In this document: positions 47,572-56,730 of the stretch, piece after piece | Position numbering within the stretch: the first letter of the stretch is position 1 | Layout: every line of letters begins with the position of its first letter | Origin: Sulfurovum sp. 16-42-52 | GTDB taxonomy: Bacteria; Campylobacterota; Campylobacteria; Campylobacterales; Sulfurovaceae | Length of the DNA: 64,000 nucleotides | Assembly (NCBI GenBank): GCA_002281755.1 | Contig: NCHB01000003.1 | Location: forward strand, 43,845 to 107,844 | Reading direction: 5' to 3' | Notes under the pieces: model-generated | What the model saw: the letters and a program-made list of their open reading frames with translations, nothing else | What the model was told of the DNA's origin: nothing | Databases searched by the model: none | Program-made: the position numbers and the translations under genes

Positions 47572-49166
47572 ACCTCTGTCTCCTTGCTTAGTGTGATGGA
47601 GTGTTTAAACATAGCATCATTGGCTGATTCAAAGCCTATCTTAAAGTGCGCCCCGCGGCTCTCATCACGCTGTAGCGCTGCTTTGATGATGAGTGCTGCG
47701 AGCATCATCGCATTTTTAAACTCCAAAAAGTCAATCAGGTGGGTGTTATTGGTAGGGTTTTTGTCCGCTAGACCCATCTGTATTGTTTGGCTTTGCATGA
47801 TACTTACGGCTTGCATCGCTTCTGTGAGTTGTACATTGTCTCTGATGATGCCGACATTTTCATATAAAAGTTTCCCAAGCGCTTCTCTATGCTCATAAAA
47901 ATTGATGTCGTGTTCTTGGTTAAAGAGTGTTTCTAGGGTATGTCTGTCTTGAGTCAGTTGTGCCTCATCAGCTTCTTTGACTTGGTGTTGTGCAGCATAG
48001 TGTACGGCATTTTGGGCGGCTATGGCACCGAAGGTGGTGATCTCAAGTAGAGAGTTTCCCCCAAGGCGGTTGGCACCGTGTATTTTGGCATTAGCACATT
48101 CACCTACGGCGTAACAGCCACGAAGAGCGCTAACACGCAGTTGGTTATCTACTTCGATACCTCCCATGCAGTAGTGTGCCACGGGTTTGATGGGGATGAG
48201 TTCGCAGGCAGGATCGATGCGTTCATGTAGTTTACATAGGGCTATCTCTTGGGGGAGTAGTTCAAGGAGTTTTGCTTCACCCAAGTGACGCAGGTCAAGA
48301 AAAACCTCTAGCCCTTTTTGAAACTCTTTAAAAATCGCACGCGCTACCACATCTCTGGGTTTCAGTTCATCGACAAATCGTTCACCTTGTGAGTTGACAA
48401 GATACCCGCCTTCTCCTCTGGCACTCTCTGAGATGAGGATGCCTGAATGCTTCAGTGCCGTAGGATGAAACTGTATAAACTCCATATCGCTCACTGCGCC
48501 ACCCGCACGAAGCACCGCAGCGATGCCGTCACCTGATGCCCCATAGGCATTGGTCGTGTAACCATGATAAAGACTGCCATACCCGCCTGTAGCGATGATG
48601 ACGGATTTGGCATCAATTTGTTTGACCTCTCCCGTGCGGATATCCAAAAAGGTTGCCCCTTTCACGGCAGCCTCTTCAACGATGAGGTTAAGCAGATAGT
48701 GTTCATCTAAAAATTCTATCTCTTCTTTGAGGCAGGTATCGTACAGGGTATGGAGTATCTTGAGTCCCGTGTAGTCTTGGGCGTAGCAGGCGCGTTTGGC
48801 ACTGGCTCCTCCCATTTGACGCTGGGCGATGGTTTGTGTGCCTACTCCACCATTGTCAAGTCGGGAAAATGGCACACCCAGACGCTCCAGCCATGCGATG
48901 GTTTGTGGTGCTTGGGTGCACATGGTGCGAACCATTGCTTCATCACAAAGCCCTTGGGCAGATTTGATAGTATCAGCGATGTGAGCCTCGACACTATCAG
49001 ACTCCACATTGGCAAGCGAAGCATTAATACCACCTTGTGCCATGGAAGTTTGTGAGTGAGTCGGGTATGTCTTGCCCGCAATGATTACCGAAGCCCCCAA
49101 CTCTTTTGCTTTGAGTGCTGCAGTGAGTCCCGCTCCACCTGAACCGATGATGAGTACGTCGGTCAT
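47568..49166 (-). CDS. sdhA: Succinate dehydrogenase/fumarate reductase flavoprotein subunit, non-covalent FAD type
   Basis: A 532-residue FAD subunit: dinucleotide motif LIIGSGGAGLTAALKA, FAD region YPTHSQTSMAQGG, catalytic HPTAL, ARGEGGYLVN and PRDVVARAI, and HYCMGGIEVD. Gln39 stands where the enteric enzymes have the histidine that links FAD covalently, so the flavin is probably held non-covalently. No Tat signal peptide is present, unlike periplasmic methylmenaquinol:fumarate reductase MfrA, so the enzyme should be cytoplasmic. L-aspartate oxidase (NadB) also lacks the His, but the partner sdhB overlapping in ATGA favours a respiratory complex. Confidence 0.9.
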   Translation of the reverse strand: MTDVLIIGSGGAGLTAALKAKELGASVIIAGKTYPTHSQTSMAQGGINASLANVESDSVEAHIADTIKSAQGLCDEAMVRTMCTQAPQTIAWLERLGVPFSRLDNGGVGTQTIAQRQMGGASAKRACYAQDYTGLKILHTLYDTCLKEEIEFLDEHYLLNLIVEEAAVKGATFLDIRTGEVKQIDAKSVIIATGGYGSLYHGYTTNAYGASGDGIAAVLRAGGAVSDMEFIQFHPTALKHSGILISESARGEGGYLVNSQGERFVDELKPRDVVARAIFKEFQKGLEVFLDLRHLGEAKLLELLPQEIALCKLHERIDPACELIPIKPVAHYCMGGIEVDNQLRVSALRGCYAVGECANAKIHGANRLGGNSLLEITTFGAIAAQNAVHYAAQHQVKEADEAQLTQDRHTLETLFNQEHDINFYEHREALGKLLYENVGIIRDNVQLTEAMQAVSIMQSQTIQMGLADKNPTNNTHLIDFLEFKNAMMLAALIIKAALQRDESRGAHFKIGFESANDAMFKHSITLSKETEV

Positions 49167-50098
49167 CGGTTTTGCCTAAAAGTTTGAATGTTGTTGACGA
49201 TGCCTTCAAGCAGTTTTTTTCTTGCCTCAATACTTGCCCATGCCATATGGGGTGTGATGAGCAGTCTCTCTTTGTGTTTGATGCTCATGAGGGGGTGTTC
49301 TAGCGTGATGGGTTCTTGCACCAGTACATCAAGTCCTGCATAAAATCGTTTTCGTTCCAACTCAAAAGAGAGGTCGGTTTCGTTGATGATGCCACCGCGC
49401 CCCAGATTGAGCAAAATAGCATCTTCTTTAATGTAAGAAAGGTTAAATTCGTTGATGAGGTCTCTGGTGTCGTCATTGAGCGGGGCATGGATGGAGATGA
49501 TGTCACAGTCTTTGAGGATAAATTCCAGACTTTTATGCGGGTAGGCATGATGCAGATTGTTCCCGCTTGTTGAGTGGTACGCTACTTCAGCACCAAAAGC
49601 CGTAGCGATCTTGGCAACTTCTTGCCCGATGGTACCAAACCCGATAATGCCCCATTTTTTACCTGAAATCTCAAAAAATGGACGGCTCACATCGGTAAAA
49701 AGTCCCGAATCACTCCAGACGGCATTTTTGACCATCGTATCATAATACGCCATTTGTTCGAGCAGATACAGCGCCATGGCAAAGGTATGTTGCACAACAC
49801 TTTTGGTAGAGTAGCCCGCAACATTTTTGACCTCGATGCCTTTATAGGCTGCTGCATCCAGATCGACATTGTTCATCCCTGTAGCTGCGATGCAGATGAG
49901 TTTGAGTCTGGGTGTCTCTTCCATCATGTTTGCCGTGATGACCACTTTATTGGTGATGATGATATCGGCGATTTGGATGCGCTCCAAGGTCTCTTCAGGT
50001 GAAGTTGTCTCATAGCTTGTCAGAGTTCCAAACTGCTCGAGTACGCAAAGATCCAAATCATCCCCGAGTGTTTTTGCATCAAGTAGTACGATATGCAT
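49163..50098 (-). CDS. D-isomer-specific 2-hydroxyacid dehydrogenase
   Basis: A 311-residue NAD(P)-dependent oxidoreductase. The cofactor motif is GIIGFGTIGQEVAKIA, the catalytic Arg is in LNLGRGGIINE, Glu in VLVQEP and His in ITPHMAWAS. After the second beta-strand it has HSTSG instead of an Asp, which may permit NADPH (inference). Substrate (glycerate, hydroxypyruvate, glyoxylate or 2-ketoacids) not assignable. Overlaps purT by one base and sdhA by four. Confidence 0.88.
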   Translation of the reverse strand: MHIVLLDAKTLGDDLDLCVLEQFGTLTSYETTSPEETLERIQIADIIITNKVVITANMMEETPRLKLICIAATGMNNVDLDAAAYKGIEVKNVAGYSTKSVVQHTFAMALYLLEQMAYYDTMVKNAVWSDSGLFTDVSRPFFEISGKKWGIIGFGTIGQEVAKIATAFGAEVAYHSTSGNNLHHAYPHKSLEFILKDCDIISIHAPLNDDTRDLINEFNLSYIKEDAILLNLGRGGIINETDLSFELERKRFYAGLDVLVQEPITLEHPLMSIKHKERLLITPHMAWASIEARKKLLEGIVNNIQTFRQNR

Positions 50099-51261
50099 CA
50101 GTTGTCCCTTATCTGACTGACGATTTCAGTGGCTCTGCGTTTTGCTGCCTCTACTTCATCCAAGACAAGACTCACAGCCATACGCCGTCCCACATGAGAC
50201 TCAGGTTTTCCAAAGACCCTTACAAATGAATTTTTAGAAAAAGCACTGTTCGGCACTTCAAGGGTAGGGGTATGACTCTCGTTTTTAGCCTTGTATGCCC
50301 CACAAGCACCCGAACCATAAGTGATGTACTCTAGTGGCAAGCCAAGTACGGCTCTGACATGCAAGGCAAACTGGCTTTGACTTTGGGTGATGAGTGTCAC
50401 CATGCCCGTATCATGGGGTCGTGGGCTAAGTTCAGAGAAATAAACCTCTTCTCCTTTAACAAAAAACTCCACCCCGAAGATACCCCTGCCACCCAGACCA
50501 TCTGTAACTGCTTTGGCTATCTCTTTGGCTTTAGCAAGGGCTGCCTCACTCATCTGCATTGGTTGCCACGAGAGGATGAAGTCTCCGTCTTTTTGCACAT
50601 GCCCGATGGCATCACAAAAGGTAGTCCCTGTCTCGTTGCGCACCGTAAGAAGGGTAATCTCATAGTCAAAAGGCACAAACGCTTCTACTATAAGTTCACT
50701 TGCATCCCCACGCGCTTCTTTGGCGCTCTCCCACGATTTTTCTATGTCATCAGGTGTTCTGGCGATACTCTGTCCATGCCCTGAAGAACTCATCACAGGT
50801 TTAATCACACAAGGATAACCGATGCGTTCACCCGCACTTTTAAGCCCCTCTAGTGTCGTGACAAATTCATATTTGCTTGTCTTTAAACCTAACGTTTCAG
50901 CAGCAAAAACACGGATGTTTTTACGGTTCATGGTTTTGTTGACGGCTTCAGCGTTGGGAATGACATGAAACCCTCTTTTTTCTGCTTCAAAGAGTGCTGC
51001 GATGCTGATGGCTTCTACTTCAGGCAAGATGTAAGTCGGTTGCTCTTTTTCGATGAGCGCGAGCACCGCTTCTTTGTCTTGCATGTTGATAGCATACGCG
51101 CGGTTTGCCACAAGATGTGCAGGAGCATTTTCATACTTGTCCACCGCGATGACCTCAATGCCAAGGCGCTGGGCTTCGATGGCTACTTCTTTACCGAGTT
51201 CACCTGAACCTAAGAGCATGATTTTAATTGCATTGTTTTGAAGGGTAGTTGTAAATGTCAT
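50098..51261 (-). CDS. purT: Formate-dependent glycinamide ribonucleotide transformylase PurT
   Basis: A 387-residue ATP-grasp enzyme forming formyl-GAR from GAR, formate and ATP in purine synthesis. [21 protein letters not shown] at the start, [13 protein letters not shown] (ATP-grasp loop), [24 protein letters not shown] (metal site) and the C-terminal [14 protein letters not shown] are diagnostic. A folate-dependent PurN is also encoded in this window. First gene of the minus-strand unit running into sdhAB. Confidence 0.95.
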   Translation of the reverse strand: MTFTTTLQNNAIKIMLLGSGELGKEVAIEAQRLGIEVIAVDKYENAPAHLVANRAYAINMQDKEAVLALIEKEQPTYILPEVEAISIAALFEAEKRGFHVIPNAEAVNKTMNRKNIRVFAAETLGLKTSKYEFVTTLEGLKSAGERIGYPCVIKPVMSSSGHGQSIARTPDDIEKSWESAKEARGDASELIVEAFVPFDYEITLLTVRNETGTTFCDAIGHVQKDGDFILSWQPMQMSEAALAKAKEIAKAVTDGLGGRGIFGVEFFVKGEEVYFSELSPRPHDTGMVTLITQSQSQFALHVRAVLGLPLEYITYGSGACGAYKAKNESHTPTLEVPNSAFSKNSFVRVFGKPESHVGRRMAVSLVLDEVEAAKRRATEIVSQIRDN

Positions 51262-51432
51262 GAAAAACCTTTGGAGAATAATGGTTTTATTTTAGCGAAA
51301 TTTAGATAAATGGAGTGGGTGTGAATAGAATTACCATGCTAGTGGCAGCTCAATCAACAACAAGCACAATAATTCAATAATACATATAAGGAAAACTCGT
51401 CATGCTTAAATCAGTCTCACTTGAATGTAATG

Positions 51433-51993
51433 TTATAAGTAATTCACACTATATTTAACTTGAATAAAATCATTTGGGAATACTGATGCCTTAGCATTTT
51501 CAAGCTTTACATTTTTATTGATTTTTCCAAAAAGTGGAATCCCTTCACCTAAAAGTACGGGGACTTTTGTAATGGTCATTTCATTAATGAGTTCGAGGTT
51601 AATAAAAGATGTAATCGTTGAACCGCCATCGATGTACGCATGTGTAAGTCCACAACTCTCAAGCTTTATAATTAAATCTTGAATGTTGCCTGAGTACATT
51701 TCAACTTTCCCTTGTAGATTTGTGGGTGGCTCTTTGACTGTATTACTTAACACAACAATACGTGTATCACCGTAAGGCCATTCAACAGACGTTAAATTCA
51801 TGTTGGAAAGCACGTCCATACACTTGCGCCCCATAATCATACAATCTACGGAATCCATAAAAAACTCAAAACCCATATCTTCAGAGCCCATATCGGCTTC
51901 CAAGTTCCCAGCTGTATCTAGCCAATCAACACCTCCATCAGGCGTTGCAATATAACCATCGGCACTTGTTGCTATAAATACAGAACATTTCAT
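51433..51993 (-). CDS. Dihydrofolate reductase-family (RibD C-terminal-like) protein
   Basis: A 186-residue NADPH-dependent reductase fold. CSVFIATSADGYIATPDGG at the start, DCMIMGRKCMDVL in the middle and AYIDGGSTI near residue 120 are typical of the YyaP/YwjB group often annotated dihydrofolate reductase; real substrates are unknown. It does not replace a housekeeping FolA. Its start overlaps the stop of a small upstream frame in ATGA. The gap 51262-51432 downstream holds no gene I can support. The locus has an accessory character. Confidence 0.82.
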   Translation of the reverse strand: MKCSVFIATSADGYIATPDGGVDWLDTAGNLEADMGSEDMGFEFFMDSVDCMIMGRKCMDVLSNMNLTSVEWPYGDTRIVVLSNTVKEPPTNLQGKVEMYSGNIQDLIIKLESCGLTHAYIDGGSTITSFINLELINEMTITKVPVLLGEGIPLFGKINKNVKLENAKASVFPNDFIQVKYSVNYL

Positions 51994-52121
51994 ATTTTTA
52001 TTCCTTGTACATAATTTAGAATCACTCGAATCAGTGGCACAAGGGTACCTAGTGTGTTGCCATGAGGCAGTGGTATTTCGAGCACCCCATCACCTAAGAC
52101 CTCAAGTCGAGTTTTCCCCAT
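51990..52121 (-). pseudogene. 43-codon frame, likely internally deleted TMEM175 (DUF1211) channel remnant
   Basis: ATG at 52121 with AAAGGA eight bases upstream; the stop overlaps the DHFR-like start in ATGA. It encodes MGKTRLEVLGDGV, then LEIPLPHGNTLGTLVPLIRV. In TMEM175-family proteins RLEAFSDGV is followed by about nine hydrophobic residues and then LE-x-x-x-PHG, so this looks like the family N-terminus with the hydrophobic half of helix 1 missing and the rest of the gene lost. The frame is still open and has translation signals, so it may now serve only to couple translation of the DHFR-like gene. Similarity judged by eye. Confidence 0.45.
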
Positions 52122-52259
52122 TGAATACGTCCTTTATGTATTTGTTTACTGTTATATGTTACGCTTCTTAAGCACAGCATAGATAAATAGGTTATGATGA
52201 CTTCCTACTTTAGCAATCATATACTTAAGAATATACTTGTGTATTCAAAGGAATCATAC

Positions 52260-53012
52260 ATGAACCACTCTCTTATCAATCGAGTTCCACAAATCTTACT
52301 TATTTACTGGGTCATCAAAATTGCTGCAACAACACTGGGTGAAACGGGTGCAGATATGTTTTCTATGACATTCAGCATGGGATATGGTGTGACCATTCTC
52401 ATCTTTTTGGCTCTTTTTGTAGCGTTGGCGACTTTGAAGATTTTCATCAGTAGGTATGAGACTTTTTTATATTGGGCAACGTTTACATCTAGTGCTATTG
52501 CGGGGACTGCCCTATCTGACTTTATTGATAGAACACTTCACTTGGGCTATTTTTATGGTTCGATGTTGCTGATTATACTTTTGTCCATCACACTTTTTGT
52601 CTGGTACAAAAAAGAAAAGAGTATTAATGTGGATTTTATACCGACTCAATCAGGCGAGATATATTATTGGCTTGCCTTTTTGATAGCAAATACCCTTGGT
52701 ACAGCCTTAGGAGATTTTTTAGCAGACGATTTAAATATAGGCTTTGTTTACAGCGCTGTTTTGATAGGTGTTATGCTGATAGGTATCGCATTGGCGCACT
52801 ATTTCACAAATATATCTTCTGTGTTGCTCTTTTGGTTTGCTTTTGTACTGACGCGACCTTTTGGGGCAACATTTGGTGATTTTCTTACAAAAGAGAGTGT
52901 AAATGGTGGTATTGGGGTGGGCACGCTTTACGCATCTTTGTTTTTTCTTGTCGTGATGTTAGTTGCACTTTTTATTGAAAAAATGTCTCTGTTAAGTAAT
53001 AAGCAAAAATAG
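52260..53012 (+). CDS. DUF347 (COG4705-like) multipass membrane protein with four repeats
   Basis: A 250-residue protein with about eight hydrophobic helices. Four internal repeats centred on a T-x-G-(D/E) motif are visible: IAATTLGETGADMF (21-34), AGTALSDFID (81-90), NTLGTALGDFLADD (144-157) and RPFGATFGDFLTKE (199-212). The family is described only as membrane-anchored and has no firm function, though the repeated acidic residues in helices suggest ion binding (inference). The start at 52260 (SD AAAGGA) is preferred over an upstream extension. Followed by an intrinsic terminator. Confidence 0.82.
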   Translation: MNHSLINRVPQILLIYWVIKIAATTLGETGADMFSMTFSMGYGVTILIFLALFVALATLKIFISRYETFLYWATFTSSAIAGTALSDFIDRTLHLGYFYGSMLLIILLSITLFVWYKKEKSINVDFIPTQSGEIYYWLAFLIANTLGTALGDFLADDLNIGFVYSAVLIGVMLIGIALAHYFTNISSVLLFWFAFVLTRPFGATFGDFLTKESVNGGIGVGTLYASLFFLVVMLVALFIEKMSLLSNKQK

Positions 53013-53072
53013 AATCTGATTTTGATAAAGAGATGAAGATGTTATGGGGTAAAAAGTAGTGCTAAAAGGAAG

Positions 53073-53098
53073 TAGCAGGGCAAAGCCCCGCTATTTTT
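53073..53098 (+). terminator. Rho-independent terminator
   Basis: TAGCAGGGC (53073-53081) pairs with GCCCCGCTA (53085-53093) with one mismatch and loop AAA, followed by TTTTT. This is the clearest U-tract terminator in the window. It separates the DUF347 gene from convergent rpsU. Confidence 0.8.
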
Positions 53099-53102
53099 AA
53101 GA

Positions 53103-53315
53103 CTAGAGTCTTGACTCGTATCTTCTGAGCATGAAAAGTTTTTTAAGGATTTTCTTGCGTGTTGCAATCTTCTCTTTTTTTCTTTTTTCAGTCTCAGTTT
53201 CGTGGTTTTGTCTGGCTCTGGCTTCAGTCACGATAAGGTTTCTGTCACATTGTCTTTTGAATTTTCTGTACGCATCATCAAAAGAGTCACGTGAAGTTAA
53301 AATAATTCCTGGCAT
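53103..53315 (-). CDS. rpsU: 30S ribosomal protein S21 (bS21)
   Basis: A 70-residue very basic protein that sits near the 16S rRNA 3' end and aids initiation. [20 protein letters not shown] matches the S21 N-terminus (MPGIxVxxxxxFDxALRRFK). The C-terminal half is Lys/Arg-rich. The start at 53315 is chosen over an ATG three codons upstream because AAAGGGGG sits eight bases before it. Its leader carries the third copy of the conserved element. Confidence 0.95.
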   Translation of the reverse strand: MPGIILTSRDSFDDAYRKFKRQCDRNLIVTEARARQNHETETEKRKKEKIATRKKILKKLFMLRRYESRL

Positions 53316-53344
53316 AAAAAGCACCCCCTTTCTTATTGGAAATT

Positions 53345-53414
53345 CTCCTTTAAGTGCAGCAAAGCTACACTTAAATTCCTCGCACTAAAGCTACGACAGA
53401 AGTCGAGAAAGTGC
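53345..53414 (-). promoter_or_regulatory. Conserved r-protein leader element, copy C (before rpsU)
   Basis: On the minus strand: GCACT (53414-53410) pairs with AGTGC (53386-53382) inside the core TTTAGTGCGAGGAATT (53389-53374). A hairpin comes next, TTTAAGTG-tAGC-TTT-GCTg-CACTTAAA (53375-53349), then GGAG (53348-53345), then 29 bases to the rpsU ATG. The layout is the same as copy B, including the second SD close to the start codon. Confidence 0.6.
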
Positions 53415-53451
53415 TGCCCTAAAAAGGACATGGAGTACAATAAAGTGTGGG

Positions 53452-53457
53452 ATTATA
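53452..53457 (-). promoter_or_regulatory. -10 box TATAAT of rpsU
   Basis: TATAAT on the minus strand about 137 bases before the rpsU start, giving a leader of about 130 bases that contains the conserved element. A TAAAAT on the plus strand nearby (around 53480) can serve nnrDE. Confidence 0.6.
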
Positions 53458-53503
53458 TCGAGATAGGATTAAATTGTGCTAAAATTTAGAGCAAGGAGTG
53501 CGC

Positions 53504-54913
53504 ATGCAAAAAGTATTTGAAAGTTGTATAGCTTTGGATGAACGGTGTTACGAGCAGTATGGACTGAACGAAGATATCTTAATGGAGCATGCTGCAGGGG
53601 GAATGGCACAGTATATCCGCAGTCATTTTGCCAAAGGCACTTCAGTGCTTATCGTAGCGGGTAAAGGCAACAATGGCGCAGATGGTATCGCTTTGGCGCG
53701 TCAATTGTTTGGCGACTATGCGGTAAAACTTTATCTGCCATTTGCTTTACAAACCGATATGGCAAAGATACAGCTTAACCGTGCGCAGTTAGTCGGGGTG
53801 AAAGTGATTGATACGATTGTACAGGCTGATGTGGTGGTGGATGCACTCTTTGGAGCAGGTCTGTCCCGCATGTTAGACAGGCAAACAGAGCAAATCGTGC
53901 ATCAACTCAACGCACTGGAAGGGTATAAGATTGCCTGTGATATGCCTACGGGTATCGGGGCAAAAGGGATGCCGCTGCCCATCGCGTTTGAAGCTGATGT
54001 AACCATCACTATGGGAGCCTATAAAGAGGCATTCTTTTTGGATGCGTGTAAAGAGAGTGTGGGTGAGATTGTGCGGGTAGACTTGGGGGTGAGTGCGCCA
54101 CTCTACGAAGGGCAGAGCCAGAGTTATGTGCTGGAAGCTTCAGACTTGAGACTTCCAAGCAGAACGAAACAGGTCACGCACAAGGGGAGTTTCGGGCATG
54201 CGGCGATATTTTGCGGGGAGAAAGAGGGGGCGGGCATCATCGCAGGTATGGCATGCACTGTGTTTGGTGCGGGGCTTACCACGCTGGTCGTTCATGAAAA
54301 AATCTCTCCGCCACCTTACCTCATGCATGCGACCGTTGTGCCGCACAGTGCATCCGCCCTTGCCATCGGTATGGGTTTGGGATGTTATTTTGAGAGCGAA
54401 TTTTTACACAAATATGTCATAGGAAGCCACTTGCCCATCGTATTGGATGCGGACAGTTTTTCCAACAAAGAATTGCTTACGATTTTGGAGCAAAGAGACA
54501 GGCAAATCGTCATCACCCCGCACCCCAAAGAGTTTGTCGTACTGTGGCAACTGCTTACCGGTGAACAACTCAGTGTGACACAGCTACAGGCAAAACGCTT
54601 TGAAATGGTACGTCTGTTTAATATGAAATACCCTCATGTCACACTCTTGCTCAAAGGTGCCAACACGCTCATCATGCAAGAAGAACAGCTCTACATCAAT
54701 CCTCTGGGTTGCTCAAAGCTCAGTAAAGGCGGCAGCGGTGATGTACTCTCCGGACTCATCGTTTCCTTGCTGGCACAAGGCTATACGGGTGTGGATGCTG
54801 CAGTGCAGGCTTCACTGGCACTGGTGCTTGCAGCCAAGCACTACAGTGGGTCATCCTATGCGATGCTGCCTACAGATTTGGTCGCTGAAGTGGCTAAATT
54901 AGAGCTAAAGTAG
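53504..54913 (+). CDS. nnrD: Bifunctional NAD(P)H-hydrate epimerase / dehydratase
   Basis: A 469-residue repair enzyme. The N-terminal YjeF_N/NnrE domain epimerises damaged NAD(P)HX (VAGKGNNGADGIALAR near residue 50). The C-terminal ribokinase-like NnrD domain dehydrates S-NAD(P)HX using ADP or ATP (VLDADSFSN, ITPHPKEF, KGGSGDVLSGLI). The ATG at 53504 is preferred to a GTG two codons upstream because AAGGAG lies 5 bases before it. Fifteen bases before purN. Confidence 0.95.
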   Translation: MQKVFESCIALDERCYEQYGLNEDILMEHAAGGMAQYIRSHFAKGTSVLIVAGKGNNGADGIALARQLFGDYAVKLYLPFALQTDMAKIQLNRAQLVGVKVIDTIVQADVVVDALFGAGLSRMLDRQTEQIVHQLNALEGYKIACDMPTGIGAKGMPLPIAFEADVTITMGAYKEAFFLDACKESVGEIVRVDLGVSAPLYEGQSQSYVLEASDLRLPSRTKQVTHKGSFGHAAIFCGEKEGAGIIAGMACTVFGAGLTTLVVHEKISPPPYLMHATVVPHSASALAIGMGLGCYFESEFLHKYVIGSHLPIVLDADSFSNKELLTILEQRDRQIVITPHPKEFVVLWQLLTGEQLSVTQLQAKRFEMVRLFNMKYPHVTLLLKGANTLIMQEEQLYINPLGCSKLSKGGSGDVLSGLIVSLLAQGYTGVDAAVQASLALVLAAKHYSGSSYAMLPTDLVAEVAKLELK

Positions 54914-54927
54914 AGTAAAATGCCCGT

Positions 54928-55476
54928 ATGAAAAAAATCGCAGTCTTATTTAGCGGCAAAGGATCCAACTTTGCCCATCTGGTTGATACTTTGCATGGCA
55001 AAACCTGTCACATCGCCGTTGCACTCACAAATAATCCCGATGCGCAGGGGATAGCCATCGCCAAAAAAGCCTCCATCCCTCTTGAAGTGATTGACTCTAA
55101 AACATACCCAAGCAGAGAGGAATTTGATGCCAAAGTGGTGGCGTGTTTACAGCAGTATGCACCCGATTTGACTGTTTTGGCAGGATTTATGCGTATCTTG
55201 ACCCCTGTGTTTACCGAGCAGATCAAAAGCATCAATCTGCATCCCTCTTTGCTTCCTAGACACAAGGGGCTGCATGCTATCGAAAAAAGTTATCATGATG
55301 ACTTTGCAAACGGCGGGGTCAGTGTGCATTATGTTACATCCGAGCTAGATGGCGGCGAGATTATCGTGCAAAAAGAAATTGCCAAATTCGGACTTAGTTT
55401 TGAAGCCTATGAAGAGAAAATACGCGCTTTGGAAAAAGAAGCACTCGCTGAAGCGATTAGAACGGTATTGAAGTAA
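54928..55476 (+). CDS. purN: Phosphoribosylglycinamide formyltransferase PurN
   Basis: A 182-residue enzyme that formylates GAR using 10-formyl-THF. LFSGKGSNFAHLV at the start binds the phosphate. Catalytic Asn and His are in SINLHPSLLPRHKG and Asp in YVTSELDGGEI. Functionally redundant with PurT (50098-51261) except for the formyl source. Confidence 0.95.
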   Translation: MKKIAVLFSGKGSNFAHLVDTLHGKTCHIAVALTNNPDAQGIAIAKKASIPLEVIDSKTYPSREEFDAKVVACLQQYAPDLTVLAGFMRILTPVFTEQIKSINLHPSLLPRHKGLHAIEKSYHDDFANGGVSVHYVTSELDGGEIIVQKEIAKFGLSFEAYEEKIRALEKEALAEAIRTVLK

Positions 55477-55521
55477 ATCTTTGAGATTTATTTTACCTTC
55501 CATAAAGAAAAAGGGGCATGA

Positions 55522-56730
55522 ATGTCAGAGCTTGATGTGATGCTGAAACCCAAAAAAGTTTGGCAAAAATGGTGGATATGGATGATACTCTTTTTGCTGC
55601 TCTCTTTGGCAGCAATCGTTTATCGTTATAGTGTCAATGCGCAGAGCATTTCTTTTCAATATATTACCCAGCCTTTAGCGCAAGGGGATCTTAATATGAC
55701 TGTTTCTGCTACAGGGTATCTGTATCCTTTGCGGAGTGTAGATGTCGGATCTGAGGTTTCCGGTACACTGATGGAGGTCAATGTCGATTTTAACGACAAG
55801 GTACACAAAGGTGATGTCTTGGCAAGGATAGATCAGACAAAGTACTTGAGCTCCCTGAAAAGAGCAGAAGCAACACTGCACAGTATGCGCGCAGTGCTCA
55901 AAAGTGTCGAAGCCGACATGCAGCTTAAAGAGAACAATTATAAACGCAATCAATCATTAAAAAAGAATTCAGGCGGGAAATTGCCTATACAAAAAGACTG
56001 GGATCAGGATTATGCGGCCTATCTTTCTAGCAAGGCAAGTTATGAGAGCAGTAAAGCCCAGGTACAGGAAGCACAATTTGCTTTTGAGTCTACCCAATAT
56101 GATCTAGATAAAACAGCCATTTATGCACCGATGGACGGGGTAGTGCTGTCGCGTAATATTGACTTGGGACAAACCGTTACAGCGATGTTTCAAACTCCGG
56201 TTCTATTTAAACTTTCAGATGATCTTTTGCAAATGGAACTGCAGGTAAGCATCGATGAAGCAGACGTTGCCCAGATAAAAGAAGGTCAGCCGGCACTTTT
56301 TAGTGTAGATGCCTATCCTGATGAAAATTTTCATGCGGTGGTCAAATCTATCCGTATCAATTCAGAAATGCTTGCCGGCGTGGTAACCTATAAAGCATCG
56401 CTTTATGTAGAAAATCAAAGCCATAAGCTCCTGCCGGGCATGAGTGCGGATGCAGATATCATCATCAAACATATCAAAAATGCATGGATTGTACCGCGAG
56501 CTGCGCTGCTTTATATTCCGGTTGAGGTAAAAGAGAAGATTAAATTTGGCGCCCAAAATACGGAAAAACTCACACTGGATACTCAGCCCCATGTCTGGGT
56601 GGAGCGAGGCGGGAAAGCAGTAAAAATCTATGTAAAGATACTGGGTACAAGCGGAACACAGACAGCCGTCACATCTGAAGACCTGAAGCCCGAAGATAAG
56701 CTTATTCTTTCTCAAGAGCAGCGTTTATGA
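55522..56730 (+). CDS. MacA/HlyD-family periplasmic adaptor
   Basis: A 402-residue membrane-fusion protein of a tripartite efflux system. One N-terminal membrane anchor (about 17-36) is followed by a lipoyl-like half (SGTLMEVNVDFNDKVHKGD), an alpha-hairpin coiled coil (about 110-200), the second lipoyl half (ATYAPMDG-like, AIYAPMDGVVLSR) and beta-barrel domains with PGMSADADI. It overlaps the ABC ATPase gene by four bases. The outer-membrane TolC-like partner is not in this window. Confidence 0.9.
   Translation: MSELDVMLKPKKVWQKWWIWMILFLLLSLAAIVYRYSVNAQSISFQYITQPLAQGDLNMTVSATGYLYPLRSVDVGSEVSGTLMEVNVDFNDKVHKGDVLARIDQTKYLSSLKRAEATLHSMRAVLKSVEADMQLKENNYKRNQSLKKNSGGKLPIQKDWDQDYAAYLSSKASYESSKAQVQEAQFAFESTQYDLDKTAIYAPMDGVVLSRNIDLGQTVTAMFQTPVLFKLSDDLLQMELQVSIDEADVAQIKEGQPALFSVDAYPDENFHAVVKSIRINSEMLAGVVTYKASLYVENQSHKLLPGMSADADIIIKHIKNAWIVPRAALLYIPVEVKEKIKFGAQNTEKLTLDTQPHVWVERGGKAVKIYVKILGTSGTQTAVTSEDLKPEDKLILSQEQRL

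Noticed and set aside
51402..51458. 18-codon ORF with an SD-like sequence after the DHFR-like gene
   Set aside because: Very short, overlaps the 3' end of the convergent gene and shows no recognisable feature.
55112..55124. GAGAGGAATTT as a fourth copy of the leader element
   Set aside because: It is inside purN coding sequence, lacks the TTTAGT half and has no following hairpin plus AGGAG.
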